Source: Psoroptes ovis
Taxonomy: Eukaryota; Arthropoda; Arachnida; Sarcoptiformes; Psoroptidae
Assembly (NCBI GenBank): GCA_002943765.1
Contig: PQWQ01000020.1
Location: 806,001 to 870,000 of the forward strand
Length of the DNA: 64,000 nucleotides
Direction: 5' to 3'
Every line of letters starts with the position of its first letter. The stretch's first letter is position 1. Made by a program: the position numbers and the translations under genes. Positions 25,301-40,143 of the stretch are shown here, in pieces. The notes below the pieces were generated by a model. That model was not told where the DNA came from, ran no database searches, and worked only from the letters and a program-made list of their open reading frames with translations.

Positions 25301-27377
25301 TCATGTTAATTCAATGAAAGAAAAATGTTTGACATTTATGACATTTTGGTCTAATTGTCACAATGTTTATTTCGATTTTTGCCAAATGACAAAAAACCTT
25401 TTTTATTACAAGTTTTTTCTGGCAAAATAATACATCAAAACTGAGAGTTTGAAAGAGTTAATTGAAATTGATCAATTTCCATTTTGTTCATTGTATTGCA
25501 TTGCATTGAAATATATTTTACATGGTTTTCAAAAAATATATGATGTTTCATTGATTTGAGAAAAACATGAACAACAAATTAGTTACAGATGTCATACATT
25601 TAACACTTTACTTGTTTACTAGGTTGTATTCGTTGATTGTAAGAATTTCAAAAATATACACTGGTCCAAAATACTGTTTTCGATGAGAAATTATTTCGAA
25701 ATTTAACATTCATAGATTGATGTATGATTAATTCGAAAAAAATTATCAGATTTCGCTGACACACTGACAATGAAATCTCAGATTACATTGGTTTGTGGCA
25801 ATGAATGAATAAATTGAATTTCATAATTAATGAAAAAAATGGGTTATCATTATTTATTATCATTCGATTGATTGTCAATCATTCTCAATGTTGAATCGAT
25901 TGAAATTGATTAATTTTTTGATTCAAATATAGATCAAATACCGTCCAAAAATTTGAATGCCAAAACACGTGTCTTGAATGTGAATTGTTAATTGTATGGA
26001 GAGAATATTCGAAGCTAAATCAAAAATAATAGAATTTTTTTTTGTCAATTATTCATATTGAATTTGAATGTTGTTATATTCGAAGTAAATAAGAAATATA
26101 TTTCTAATCTTTGTACATATGAAAACATATTACCCCCTAAACACGTTCCATATTTTTTTCATTTATTTATTTTTGTTTAATTAGAAAAAATCTGAGTGTT
26201 GTTGTACGTACCGAAATAACACGAAAAACCCTATCATACAAATGTAGATGCATATGTAGATGGTATTTTCTCTTATAATAAACCTTTGATAATGTATATG
26301 ACATTGTCAATTCTCCCGAAAAAATATGTTTTCTTATTTTGTGAGTTCATCATAATCAAAATAATAATAATAATGTGTCGTGTGTCCATTTGAATGTCCA
26401 TCAATTTTTGATTCATTTTGTTGTTTTCGATAATAATCATTTTGATTGGAAAAACATATTCACACAAAACAATAAACTAATGCCCATTCTCTCTTTGAAC
26501 ACTTTGATCACACTGATGTGATCACAAGTCACATGTCATTCAATTTCATTCACCAAAATTTCTTTCCATCCAAAAAAAATCCATCTTCCATTAAAGTATT
26601 ATGATCTATTATGATCAATCAATTATTGAAATTTTCTGGTTGAAATTTCAACTTGAAATATTTTTCCAAAAAATTTGAAATGAAACACTTTCATTGAAAC
26701 ATTAATTGATGTTTCTTCTTTCAACACAAACAAACAAACAAACCAATTATAACCAATTTTAATTTTCAAATCAAATAATTGATTCAAAATCTTTGAAACA
26801 TTTTTCAATTTTGATAATAATAATTTTGAGACTAAAGGCACGTGGCAAATTCAATTTCAATTGGTATCTATTCCATTTTTTTTCGAGTCGAAAATCTTTC
26901 AAAAATAATTTGATCATTAAAATTTTGAAAATTGAAAAAAATTTTATAACATAAACATTCAAACGATTCGATTGTCAAATACTGAAAAAAAATCCCGAGT
27001 ATACACGGGATTCCATTTTCATTTTGTGCCCATATTCAACCCTTTCACTGAAGGGTAGAGTTTTTTTCTCTCGATTCATTCGAAAAATTGAAGAATCATT
27101 GAAAAACCTTTCAATTTAAAATATAAAATTTTTGAAATGTTTTTGAAAATTTCGTTCGCTTTTGTGTAATATACCCCTGTATACACATTGCAAATGGAAT
27201 AATTTGATTATTGTTGTTATCATTACATTTCATTTTTAAAAATTCTTTAATAATTTCAAAAGAATTTTAAATTTAAGAAGCTTACGAATACAACGATTCC
27301 TCCTGACACTCCTACCTTTGCAAATTGTTACATTAATGCAAGTTGTTCAATATTAAATATATTTGCATGCCAATTTA
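22316..27377. other. gene desert segment, no gene seen
   Basis: Several overlapping 60-75-codon frames cluster at 22559-23275 on both strands. They read one T/A-rich patch in different frames and none looks like a protein family. CACGTG occurs at 22973, 25966 and 26839. A short perfect inverted repeat, TGATCACA-CTGA-TGTGATCA, lies at 26505-26524. Confidence 0.5.
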
Positions 27378-27538
27378 CAGTGTTTCAAGTTTTAATTCGG
27401 AGTTTTAAAATTAATTTTCATAGTTTTGAAACTCAATTTCGTAATTTCACGATTTAAAATTGCATTCAAAACTATGAAAATTAAATTGAAAACTACGAAA
27501 ATTAATTTTAAAACTACGAATTAAAACTTGAAACCCTG
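27378..27538. mobile_element. palindromic MITE of a second family (CAGGG ends), copy 1, 161 bp
   Basis: Begins CAGTGTTTCAAGTTTTAATT and ends AATTAAAACTTGAAACCCTG, flanked by TA at 27376-27377 and 27539-27540. The whole element is one long imperfect palindrome built of repeated TAGTTTT and AAAACTA units. TA target duplication and CAG ends fit a non-autonomous Tc1/mariner-type element unrelated in sequence to the TTAGGTTGTCC family. Copy 3 at 42291-42451 has the same length. Confidence 0.85.
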
Positions 27539-30500
27539 TATTGCGATGTATTCATTCTAATAGAAATCTCATTACAATAATTTTATTATGTTGTGTTATG
27601 CTTGAAATATTTTTTAAATTGAAAAAAATAAATAAATAATTTTTTCATCTGAAAAATCTAAATTTCATTTCTGCCAACAACAACAACAACAACAGCAAAA
27701 TAATCAGAGAAAAAACATCAGAAATGAATTACAATTTCATCATCATCATAATCATTATTTGAATTCTTAATCGCATCATCAAATCACTATGCTTGATGAA
27801 TTGATGTGGAAATTTTGTTTCGAATTGTATTGATATTTTTTGATATATTCATATGATGAGGAATGAGCATCAATTGCAATTTGTATGAAATGATTCAAAT
27901 AGAATTTCAATTTTTGAAAAAAAAATTTTCGCTTCAAGCATACCAAAGTTAGTGTGTAGAAGAGTTAAATTATTTAATTGTGAAAAAAATTTGAAAATTT
28001 ACAAAAATTCAAATCTCTAACCCTTGTTATATTTCATATTTGAACTGTTTATTGGGCCAAATATTCTGAGCTTTTTTCATAGCTCCCATTCTGCCCATCC
28101 CGAGTCGTCGATCGTTGATTTTCAATTTGTCAATTTTTCAAAAATGACAGTTTTATGGTCAATTTTCGAAAAATATTTGAAATACTGCCATAATTGTGCC
28201 TATGGCTAAAACATTATTTGTCACTGATTCTATTTTCGAACATTAAACTCATAAGAATCAAAGGATTGAAATCAGAGAGAATTTCTTTCTTTCATCAATT
28301 TGCCAAAATACAATTAATTTAATTGAAAAATGGCTAATAATTTTCTCCCTTGCTTTGTATATGCTTGAAATCATCAATTTAATTGAATTGTCGACTATTA
28401 ATGCTTTGGATTTTTCTTTTATTTGAAATTTCACCGCTTTGCCCAAAAATTGTTGTCATTTTGAAAAATATTATTTATTATTGAACATTGAACGTGATAA
28501 ATCGTACGATATCTTTGAATTTTTTTTTCATTTGAAATAACCAAATTCAAAATGATTGATGATTATTTCAATGAATTTCAATGTCGATCGAAGCTTCTAT
28601 CTTTACTGATTCATCTGTGAATCTATTTCCAGGCAAAAAAGGAAAAATTTTAATGATGAATTTGTCTTACATTTGTATACGGGATTTTTTGTAAATTTCG
28701 ATAGGAATAGCAAATAGACAAATCGATTGAATTCTCTCTTTGAAATTTCAATGTTTACACAATCTACGAATGATGCATCTCCTCTAAAATAATTTCTCAT
28801 AATTTTTCAAAATGAATTGACTTTTTCCAAACCTATGAATCATTTTTTATTTAAGGATTGTTTATTTTATATCTAAGATTATTATCATTTTTTATACATT
28901 CATGTAATAATAATAGTCCTGAATTGATTTCCATATTGTTTGTATATCGAATAATGATAAAATAGATATAATCAAATGAAGGCTAATAGAATCACTTCTG
29001 TCGATTTAATATTCACAAAAAATTTTTTTTAATAAAATTCAAAGCTATGATTTTGAGCATAATTCATTTGTGAATACATTCATGGATATTTATACGAAAT
29101 TTTTCGAAATAAAATTCAGAATTCATTAATCATTGTCGAATGAATATTTGAAATTTTCTTAGAGATTTTTCTTTTTCTAACAACGAATACATGACAAATT
29201 CAAAATTTTGATCATTTGGACAAAATTATAATGAATTTTTAAATTTGCAAATTTGCTGCTATTCCATATAATTTTTGAAAAATTATATCCATTTTTAATG
29301 AAGTGTGTATGATACAAAATCAACACGATTATCATAATTTAAATATATTCTATTTTTAAATTTTTCTAATAATTTTTCTTTGGTTATTCTGTTTTTGTTT
29401 ACATTAAAATTGACTTTTTTAGAGCTTATCCATAAGACATTTATTTTTCTTATGTACGATAGCTTTCACATAAACAAGCTCGTTTGTGTCAGTTGTCTGT
29501 GCTTTTTGATGATGGTTGTTTGACCAAAACTAAATGATTTATGGATTGATTCCTTTGATTATGACAATTTCAACTATTTCATGGCTTATGGCACTCATTT
29601 GTTCGATTTCGATAGCCATGTTTAGCGGATAAAAATATATTCGTGTTCATTAAGAAACGAAAAATCATTTAATTTCTAGATGTTAGAATTGTCAACAAAC
29701 AATCCCCGAAAACACAAAATAATTTTTCAACATTTCAGCAGACTTATTTACAAGTATACATGTGTTATGTGAATTATTAATATATTTACATATACAATTC
29801 ATGTGTGTAAATCATTATTTTCAATAATATTATTATTTTTACGAAATATATTCATTTATTCATTCATCATTAATGATACATATGAAAAATTATTATGCAA
29901 ATCATTTGACAAAATTATTTATTAATTCATTCATTCAGAAAATTATTTACACTTCAATTATCATATTGAATAATATGAATTCATTGACATTTGAATACAA
30001 TGTTTGACATGTAACATATATGCATATGAATGGTGAATTGTTTTGTTTGTTTACTAAAAAACAGACTAATAATTAACTCTTTATGAATCGAGACTCGAGA
30101 AAAAAATACATCCTGAAGTGTGTATGTATGTGCGTTTTGATGCTTCTCCGATCTACTACAGGGAAAAATTTTCTCATCGAATTAATTTGAAAGTGAAATA
30201 AACAAGCAGAAAAATCAATCAGTCAACACACAACGAACGAAAGTCATTTTGAAATTCATTCATGTGAAATATCAAAAATACAAGTCATCAAATGAAATGA
30301 AATAAACGTGTGTAAGGCTATTGTTTTTGCTTTGTTTCTTTGTTTCGTTGTTGAATTTAATTCCAAACATCTTTGTTACATCATATTTAAATGTACCCAG
30401 AACGGAAACATTTTTAAATTTTTTTTTAAATTTAAATTTTTGAAATTTTTAAAATTTGAAAGGTTGTTTTGTTTGGGACAATATACAAAACAAAGCAGAA

Positions 30501-31547
30501 ACGTTCGAATGACACACGTTTATCATTCATTGTTTTGTTTGTGTGCATTCAATTCACACAATTGTTGATTGAATTCATAAAAAAAATTTGATTCGACACT
30601 TTCAATAATTTTTGATAATTTTAAAATATAAAAATTTAATTTTTTTCAATTGTCGTGTGCCGAATCCGAAGTGATTGTTGATCACATTGATTGCATTGAT
30701 TCAATTGCATTTGATTCATGCTTGATGATATATGTAATAATCGTTCTCAATAACTCACATATATACAATTGCTGCATATAAAATGTTTTATTGTCCATTA
30801 AAATCATTAATCGAAATTCAACAATAAGTTTTAAAATTGTATTATTACATTATAATTGAGCTTATTATTAATATATTGTCATTATTACATTATATTGTGT
30901 TTGCTTATCTATCAGTTATATCGATAGATATTTGTTGTTTGATAATATTATTTTATTTCATTTTGTGTTTTTAAAAAATTTTCATTCATTCATTCATTCA
31001 TTCAAGTGTTTTCAAGTGTGAGAAACACGCACTATTTTTGGCCAAAAATTTACATCACCATCTAAACTCTAAAAAAATCATCTTATTACAATTTTCGCCA
31101 ATTTTTAGATCTCGATTAAATCACGTGCCAAACAATATATGTATACAATTGAATCGAACATGGGCATTCAAAATTTTTAAAATTTCAAATTTTCAAAATT
31201 TGAAAAAAATTCAAATTCAAATCGATTGATCGATGTGTTTTTGTATATGAATGTGATCTTTGATCGATTTGAAATGTTAAAACATCGTGGCTAATTGGAA
31301 TTTTTTCGCTTTTGTTGAAATAATTTTTCATTGAATACAATCATATTGGAGATGCTTGAAATTTCTTTGAAAAAAATTTTTCCACTTTTTGAAAAATTAA
31401 ATTGGATTATTTTTTTCGTATCCATTCACAAATATGATTGCCAAAGAAAAAGTATCCATCAATTATATCCATCCATATATGTTTGTGGACCTGTCCTAAG
31501 CATATTTTTCATCACAAAATTTCTCATTTTCTGCGGTTTGAACGGTA

Positions 31548-31570
31548 TTTTTTTTTTTTTTTTTTTTTTT
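31548..31570. repeat. poly(T) tract, 23 bases
   Basis: Uninterrupted T run. No transposon body with a matching target duplication is visible next to it, so it need not be a retroposon tail. Confidence 0.9.
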
Positions 31571-33782
31571 GAAAAATTTTCAATTTTCAATTCACTCATG
31601 ATGTTTTTAAACTCTGAATATGAATGATACACACGGTGAATGTGTATGACAAATCAAAGTGTCAAAGAACAAATAAACAAACAAAGTGAATCATATATAT
31701 GATGATTGAAGAGTTCCTGTTATTTTTCATATAGAGACTATGGTTATGCTTTGATCAATGTCGAAGGTTACATAAAATGATGTATTACGAGGTTCTAACG
31801 TTTTATTATTACTCATATTTTGAAAATTTTTCACTTCTGTCTTTGTCATCTTTTTGTTGGTCAACAATTATTTACACATTGAATCAAACAATATTTACAC
31901 ATTTAATATTTGTTTATCGGGAAAAAATTTTGAAGTATCACATTCAAAACAAAAATTGAAAGAAATTTTCAAAAAATTTTCAAAATTCAAAATTTTGAAT
32001 TCAATTCAAAAAAAATAGGAGATTAGATTTTTTTTCTTTCGTTGGTTGTCCGAATAATCAATTTTGTTTTTGACACTTTTTTTGTTTTGGCCTGTTTGTT
32101 TTCTCCACTAAAATGTTGAATTAAATTCCATTATTTTATTGGAATGTCACTCACTGTGTATATTTTCAAGTATTTTTCCAATTATTTTTGCCTCCGAATC
32201 CAAGTATCCCTTGATGAAAATCTTTATAACACATAATAATAATACAACACACCGAAAACATCAAACAATAAATATATCTGCTATTGAAAATCCATTTCAA
32301 AAAATAATTTCGACTGTTGTTTACCGACACACGATTATTTATGTCGTCGTTTATTTTAAACATTGAGAATTCTTATCGCTCTCTCAGTGGCTATTCGAAT
32401 GGTCACATCATTTTTTTTTCGGGTGCAAGAAAAAAATCATTAATCATTTTTGAATCATATTCAATATCACCGATCTATGTGTGGCATGGACCTTTGAAAT
32501 TGAAATTGAAATTTTATCATTAATTTTAATTATGTTTGAATGCAAAAAATATTAGCCTTAGAATTTTTTTCGCTGGAAAATTTTCTTGAAATTTTCACCC
32601 AAAATCATTAATAAGGATTTTCACATCTCTTTCACCAAAAAAAATGAGAAAATTTAAATTCAAAAAAATTTTAAAATCCATTTGTTATTCATTATTATTA
32701 TTATTATTAGAATTCATATATGACAAATTCTAAAATTGTCTAAAATTGAATTCTAAATTTTAAATTAATTCTACACACAGAAAAAAAACCTGTCATTGGT
32801 TTGTGTGTTTGTGTTTGAGCAATACTAAAGTTTTGAAATGAAAAAATATGATAAATTTATTTGAATTTTCAAATATTCCTTATTATCATTATTATTATTG
32901 ATTTCTATTTGAAAAATTTCAATTTCAATTTTTTTCGGCTTTGAAAATTCACAGTAAATATTTGAATATTTTACATTTTTATGTAAATTTATGTTATTTC
33001 AGTTTTTACTAGGTTTGAAAAATAAATTCCAAATTATTTTTATCCATTCTCAAAAACATCATACACAAACAAATATTATTCTTATATAATAATCCGTAAA
33101 TATGATGCGAAAATGATGTTTCCATGTTACATGTTATCTTTGTTGTTGTTTATATGTTATTCTTATTTATGCTGTAGTTAGTTATTTTTTTTCGAAAGTT
33201 GTATGTCATAACCAGCCAGATATTTTCATTTCATGAATTTAGTTGAATTTTAAATAAAATTGAATCCATGTATTTTCGGTTCTATTTGCTTATATTTTGG
33301 CGGTTATTTTGATTCGGTTGTTCGAATTCAACGAGAAAAAATTATTTCTTTCTGTACACGTGTGTAATTTTTTGTGTGTGTTTGGCTGTAAATTTGTTTT
33401 TTTTTTTCGAATGCAAATTCTGAATTTCGTTTGTTTGTGGGTTCCATTTCAAATTAAAATGAATCGATTTTTCTTTTATATTTTTGAATTTTTCAAATTT
33501 AAAATTCAAATCGATTGATCGAAATAAAATAGAAAATAAATAAATAAATTCAGATTTCCAAGTCCCAAGTGTTTTTGGTGTTTGTGATGTTTTGATAAAA
33601 TAAATCGAAGCAAACCATTTTACAAATGCCATCAAATTGAAATTGAATTTAAATTTAAAATTTACACAGTATCGAATAATTCTCCTACTCTCTTTTCAAT
33701 GTTTGTTTTTTGGTCAAATCTGAATTTGAAATTCAAAGAAAAAATTTTAATAATTTGAATGTGAATGAATCCTTTGAAAATC

Positions 33783-33802
33783 AATCAATCAATTGATTGA
33801 TT
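33783..33802. repeat. perfect 20-bp palindrome of TCAA/TTGA units
   Basis: AATCAATCAATTGATTGATT is its own reverse complement. It sits in AATC-rich DNA and may simply be two microsatellite runs meeting head to head. Confidence 0.7.
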
Positions 33803-34923
33803 TGAATTGAAATGAAATGAAAAATTGGCAAATAAAAGAATATGAATACAATTATTTTCAAAGGACAATGATTGTTGCGTCAACCTTCATTATTATTGTT
33901 GTTTCATATAATTTTTGTTGTTGTTGTTGTTATTAACCTTCATTATTTTTGTTGTTTATTCATTTCATTTCATTTTGTTATTTTGTTGTTTGGCTTCATT
34001 TATCAGCTAATATTGCATTATTGCTCATTATTTCAAAAATAAAAAGCAACATGAATCATATAATCAACTATCATATATTATTGTGTTTACTACTTCTAAA
34101 ACATAATGAAAATATAAAACCGGATCATGATCATAATATTAATAATAATAACCATTAAAACATCAAACATTATTTCTTAGGCATAATAATTTGAAAAATA
34201 ACATTACGCTAACCACAAATGATGATAATCATTGTCAAACAGCAAAAACAACAAAAAGAAGATTTCTTTGAAAGCCAATTTCACCTTGATTTTCTCTGAG
34301 CATTTGACAATTCGTTTGTGTGTGTGTGTGCATAAGAGAAAAATATGAATATATCAAGTTTGTTTTGCTGTTCAATCAACTGTCTCGCTGATCATCATTT
34401 TAGAACAATAATAATGATATAATATGATTATGAATAAGCTAAACTCTAGAGCTAAAGCAGTTTTAATTCAAGCAAAATGATTAATTTGTTTGAATATTTT
34501 TGTTCTCGAATCACGAATCATTGAATATCATTCGAATCATCATCATTATTCGATTGTTTGGATGATTTTCATGTTTTACATTTCTAAATGATTTTAAATA
34601 ATCACTTATATACATTCGTATATGAATGGCGCTGATCCGTTGCGATTCGATACATTTATTACCTTCTATCAAACATTTTTTGCTATTAGCTGGTAACATT
34701 ATGATTTGTTAGTTGTGTAATTATTATCAAATTTTCCATAATTTCAGCTGAATTATATACAAACTAACAAAATAATAACAAAAGAAAACAATCTTGTTTT
34801 CATATCAAAAATAATAACGATCAAATGTTACACAAATTATGATCACTTGAATGGATTTTCTTATTCTTCATTTTTATTATTATTTATTATTAGAGAATCA
34901 CTCATCCTTTGCTTGCTATTTTT

Positions 34924-34924
<1 letters not shown>

Positions 34925-34959
<35 letters not shown>
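34925..34959. repeat. poly(T) tract, 35 bases
   Basis: The longest homopolymer in the window. If read on the minus strand it would be an A tail, but the DNA on the other side holds no recognisable retroposed gene or LINE end. Confidence 0.9.
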
Positions 34960-34960
<1 letters not shown>

Positions 34961-36919
34961 TTTGAGATTACTCAAAATGTGTAAAAAAGAATATAATTAA
35001 ATGGTCAAATGTTTGAAACAAACAAGCAGCAGCAGTGATATGTGTACATATAACCACAAATAAATGTGGTTTCGTTTTGTTTTTTTTTAATTAAGGAAAA
35101 CAGATACTTTTGAAGCACATGTTGTCATAATTTATTAAGTAATTTTGTTCGAAAAATATTAACCCTTTGAATTATAATTGTTTTTGTATGAAATGAAATC
35201 ATTATCATAATAAAACAATTATAAATTTGTAAATCTTTGAAATTAGAGTCTTGTCAATGATATTGATATTTCACTAACGGTAAATGGTCATTCATTAAAT
35301 GGAGAAAATCTCATTGTTTTTCATTTTGTTGTTTCATATTTTGGCCTTGTTCGATTCAATTTTCAAGGTAATTTTTCAATGGATTTACAATTCATCTTGT
35401 CATATTTACACTCTTTACACTCGATGATCATAACATCTTAACGGGTTTTTGTTTCTAATATTTCAAATAATAATTATTAATATTGTTACGATCATTCGTG
35501 ATTGATTGTAAATTCATATATTAAATGAATAATGTTGCACTAAAATTCATTTAATTGCTCAGTATCAAAATTGATTCATCGTCAACAACAATAAATTAAT
35601 TTTTATGACGAATTCACGATTCACTTTTGATTTTTTTGGTTTTTGCTTGCAAAATCTTATGATTGAATTTTTTGCTTATTGTTTTGTTGTTGTCATAGAA
35701 AAAACATCGAAATTGCAATTGCCACCAATTTTTGTTGCTGTTTCCATTTTTCCATTTTCATTTTTCATAATTCGAATAATGAATATTTCGATATTTTGCG
35801 ATTTCAAATTTTGTCCACCATCATCATCAATTTTTAGTGTTGTTTGTTTTCGGTTTGAATTTCAATCATCATCATCATCGTTTAAAGCTCTTTATTAAAT
35901 GATTTATTCATTTTTAGCTGCAATTTTCAATGATGAAATTTTTATTTTTATTTTTTTTAATTTTTTCTAAAATTTGAAAATTATTCGACTCCAATCAATT
36001 ATTGGGCAATTAAATACATGATAGAAATCTTGAAAAAGTGGAGGAAATCAATTGCTTCAATTGAAGAAATTTTAAAATTATTTTATGATTTTGGTTGGCA
36101 TGGATTATTATATATCTTAATATGTTTTGTTTTAATAATTTTCGAATATAATTTTCATTTGAATTTAAATTATCATTATTTTCATAACACAACTAACCAA
36201 AAAACACAAGACCAAGACAAGGTTTTGCAAAACCAAGCAAAATATTTACCAGATTAAACCAAGCGTAAACCTTGATTTGAGATGATGATGATGAGGAGAA
36301 AAACCACGAATCATAATCATTATTATTTTCATGATCAGAGGGTTAATGAGAGAGTTATATACATTTCATTACATAACACACACAATATTAACATGTATTT
36401 TTTTTTCTTCATTCGCTGCAGCCATCATTTCAAATCATTATCATTATCATTAGTGAAACAAAAAATCTTGAAAACTTTGAACTATTTATACATACCCACA
36501 TTTATTATTATTATTTTGTCACCAGCCAAAACAGAATGAAATGAAAAAAAATTGTCATTCTAATGATTATAATGATGATCATTTACCATTTATGATCATT
36601 ATGGTCTATGATGATGATCATAATAATGATAATGATAATGGTGATGATGATGATGATGATTGACCATAATCATTATTATTGTAAATTATGGCGCAAAAGG
36701 TTATATCTCTCTCTATTTTTATTCATACTCGTAGAGTTATATGAAGCAAAAAAAAATGGAAATAAAATTATATAATCCTTAACTAATGATACTATTTTCT
36801 TTTCTTTTCGATAAGTGTAAACCACATTTTCAAAAATGAAAAAAAAATCACATGGTGAAATTAGTCAGAGGTTGTGATTGAGAAGGGAAAAAATGAAATG
36901 AAATGAAATTTCTCAAACA

Positions 36920-36965
36920 AATTGTCACCAAATAAATATAAATATATATTTTTTGGTGACAATTG
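36920..36965. repeat. strong hairpin, 13-bp perfect stem
   Basis: Arms AATTGTCACCAAA and TTTGGTGACAATT are separated by about 20 bases of A/T. The stem contains a GTCACC core, not just A/T, so it stands out from chance inverted repeats in AT-rich DNA. Confidence 0.65.
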
Positions 36966-37391
36966 TTTATTTGCAATCATATACTCATATAATTGTAAAA
37001 ATCTGATGACATTTGAAATTTAATCCATCGACATTTTCATTAAATGGATTCCCATTAAATGGGATTTTTTCTTTGCTTTTCACTCAAATAATCAAAATTC
37101 AATTCCGTTTCATTTGATCTGAATTTATTTTTTGAAAAAAAAATTTAAAACAATTGTCCATTTGTCCAATTGTTTTATTTGGTTGAATTGTGAATTGGAC
37201 TTTTTTCTTATTTCATTTTCTGTGAGTCATAAGTCACAAGTTTGAAAATAATCATAAGCATTATCGAATAATCGATCGATTGTATCGATCAATCCGATTG
37301 ATCATGATTGTAATTTAAATTTAATTGAAAATTTTTTTAATTCTTTGAAATAGTTTTTGAAAAAAATTTCATGAAAATTTATCATTGAAAC

Positions 37392-37412
37392 GTGTGTGTG
37401 TGTGTGTGTGTG
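37392..37412. repeat. (GT)n microsatellite
   Basis: About ten uninterrupted GT units, the longest dinucleotide repeat I see in the window. Confidence 0.85.
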
Positions 37413-40143
37413 CCCGCCATATTCATTAGATTGTGCAATTGCTTAGATCCATTGGCCAAAAAAAATGGAATAGTCTTTTTGATTGATTCATTTATTGCCT
37501 CATTGGCTCTAAGCTTCATTCATTAAGCATCCATTTAGCGAATACCATTTATCGAATTGAATTTGTAACATTGATAAATGATAAATTATTATATTTTACT
37601 TACCAAGAATCGATGCTTACACACCAAAAAATGTGCACTCACATATAGACACCATTGAAACACACACACGCCAGAACGCTGACCATAATTGAAAATTTTA
37701 CTGTTTTTTTTAATTGACTTCAATTTCTGGCCCATTCTATCATCCATAGATCGATTAGATTCAGTTCAGTGTGTTTGTTCAAATGATCAACGATTTTTTC
37801 TGTTTTTTTTTCTTCCATCACCAAAATTCAATCATAAACTAAACAAACAAGCAAAAACTTGTGATGATTAATTAATTTATAACATTTGATCAATCATCAG
37901 ACACAAAGATCTAGCCATTTCACTTTCAAATCATTAATTTTGATTTTTTTAAAAAATGAAAATTGGCCATTTGCTCACAGAGAAAAAAACTTTTCGAACA
38001 ATACATTTTTGTTCGTTTATTTGTTTTTTCAAGACCGAAATCGATGAATATGTGAATTTCAATGAAAATTTTCAATATTACTTGATGGTATTTTCATATA
38101 TCTTAAATCATACTTGGTGATTTATGATTTCTATCTATTTTGTGTATCGAATTTTTTCGGAGATTCCTAGAAATTGAAATTCGAGTGAACCAAAAAATAT
38201 CGAATAACCAAGCGATATTTTTGCTCAGTGATTAAAAAAAATAGTAAAATTATAATTACATTTATTTGAATGTCGAAGGTCAAAATATTTTCTTCATATA
38301 TTTTTTTCAATATGCACAGGTTTAAGAATAGATATATTTTAGCGAAATGATAATTAAATTTCACATCTAAATTCCTTGATTTTTTTTTCGCAGTAAAATT
38401 TTGATCTCGGGACACACATTAATGATGTGAACACGTGCCCTCGACAACAACATTGTTTTCTGGTTGCTACACAAATGACCATTGTCCACTATTTTTTTGA
38501 AATGAATAAATTCTAATAAAAAATATATATTCCATTCTATCAGTTCATTGTTAGAGCTTGTAATGATTATTTTTCCATAAAAATGTAATGTCTTAAATTA
38601 CATTAGACATTCAGCAAATATAATTATTTTTTTTATTTTTCGACCATTTTTGATAATAATAATTTGTCCATAGAGAAAATTAAATTTCCATTATCTTTTT
38701 TCAATGAAAAAAAATTATTGATTCGGTGACCCTAAGATTTATTATATTCAAATATAATGTGTTCCTTATTTTATTTTAATTATTTTAATCATAGAATTAT
38801 TATTATCATTATTGAATTGAATTGAATTGGTCTCTGAAAAAAAAACGATGATGAAATTATTATCATCATTTATATTGAATTAATTTCATATAAAAATATT
38901 TTCAACATGAAAAAAAATTTGATTATCAATCGAATGTAAATGCTCTTCAGATATATGTGTGTATGGATAGGTCAAACAAATATTTTTCAAAGTTCTAAAA
39001 TAAAGTAAATTTCAATAATGGTTGTATATTTGTGTATAGTGTATAATATACATTTATTACACATATTAAATCATCAATCGAATACAATTCCAATTTTCGT
39101 TTCATTTTGTTTGTTTGTTTGTTTGGTGACCAATGAAGATTAATTGAATTGGAAATTTTTACTTTTTTTTTGGAAAAATTAGTCATAATCATAATAATAA
39201 TAATAATCATAAATATAGCTATCCAGGGAGCAAAACAATGTCCGAATAGCTGTGTATTTTTTTCTCTTAGTACAAATGGACATTGGTCATTGATTGTGAA
39301 GAAATAAAAGTAATAAAATTAAAAATATTATCCAGGAGCTCCGTTAATATTTATATTAAATATAATAAATGTAAAAAATTCACTTCACTTGTTTTTATTA
39401 TTATTATAAATATTACTATTATTTCTAAAATTGACCACAATTTTTACTTAATTTGTTGTAATATATATCCATATCAGAGTTTTTTTTACACAAACTAAAT
39501 GAAATGTTCATAGATGCATAAATTTTTTTTTTCATTTTTACTACATGCATCCAAAATGCATCAATGGACATTGGCTATTTCGATTTTTTTCGTTTTGTGT
39601 GTTCATTCCAATAAGATTCTGGTCCGAATTTTTTAATTGTAAATCCATCAATTCACCATAAACATTTGAATGAATGCTGGCAAATGAATGTCCAATAATA
39701 CACTGACACACAACAGTTTCAATGAGAGAAAAACTCGTGAATTTCAGTGAAACATCTTTTTTTCAGAATTTTCGGTTTTCGAGAATTTTATTATTGTTGA
39801 TTGTTTGTTTTTGGTGGAATTCTCTTCAATTTTTTTGTTTGTTAATCTAATAATAAACTGAATTTGAAACATTTTCATTTTGAATTATTTTTTTTTCTTT
39901 GTCGATTTTAGCACTTGAAATTATTTTTAATTGGATTTTTCATTTTCGTTTTCGCTTTGTCATTTCATAGCTTCGAGACTAGATTTTTTTTGTTTGTTGA
40001 TTAGTGTTGAATGAATGTGAATGCTGCATCATACACCTCACTTATAGCCACACACAAAAGAAAGATTTGGTCAAGGAATTGACCAAAAAAAAGATGAAAT
40101 TTTTATGACAAATTCGATTGTGTCATTTGTAGCAATAATAACA

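Larger units (their letters stand above)
27539..40143. other. gene desert segment, no supported gene
   Basis: AT-rich DNA with large homopolymers (31548-31570 and 34925-34959), a (GT)n run (37392-37412), GAT/ATC-rich DNA (36570-36680) and a strong hairpin at 36920-36965. The patch at about 28020-28800 is of higher complexity, with three chance-length frames (28024-28209 plus; 28258-28446 and 28603-28800 minus) that I cannot relate to any family. CACGTG occurs at 31122, 33357 and 38432. Confidence 0.5.

Noticed and set aside
31331..31627. 98-codon plus-strand frame with a Phe run
   Set aside because: The Phe run is the 23-base T tract; chance frame.
35605..35898. 97-codon Phe/Ser-rich plus-strand frame
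   Set aside because: The Ser run comes from a TCA microsatellite and the rest is T-rich. The opposite strand holds no better frame.
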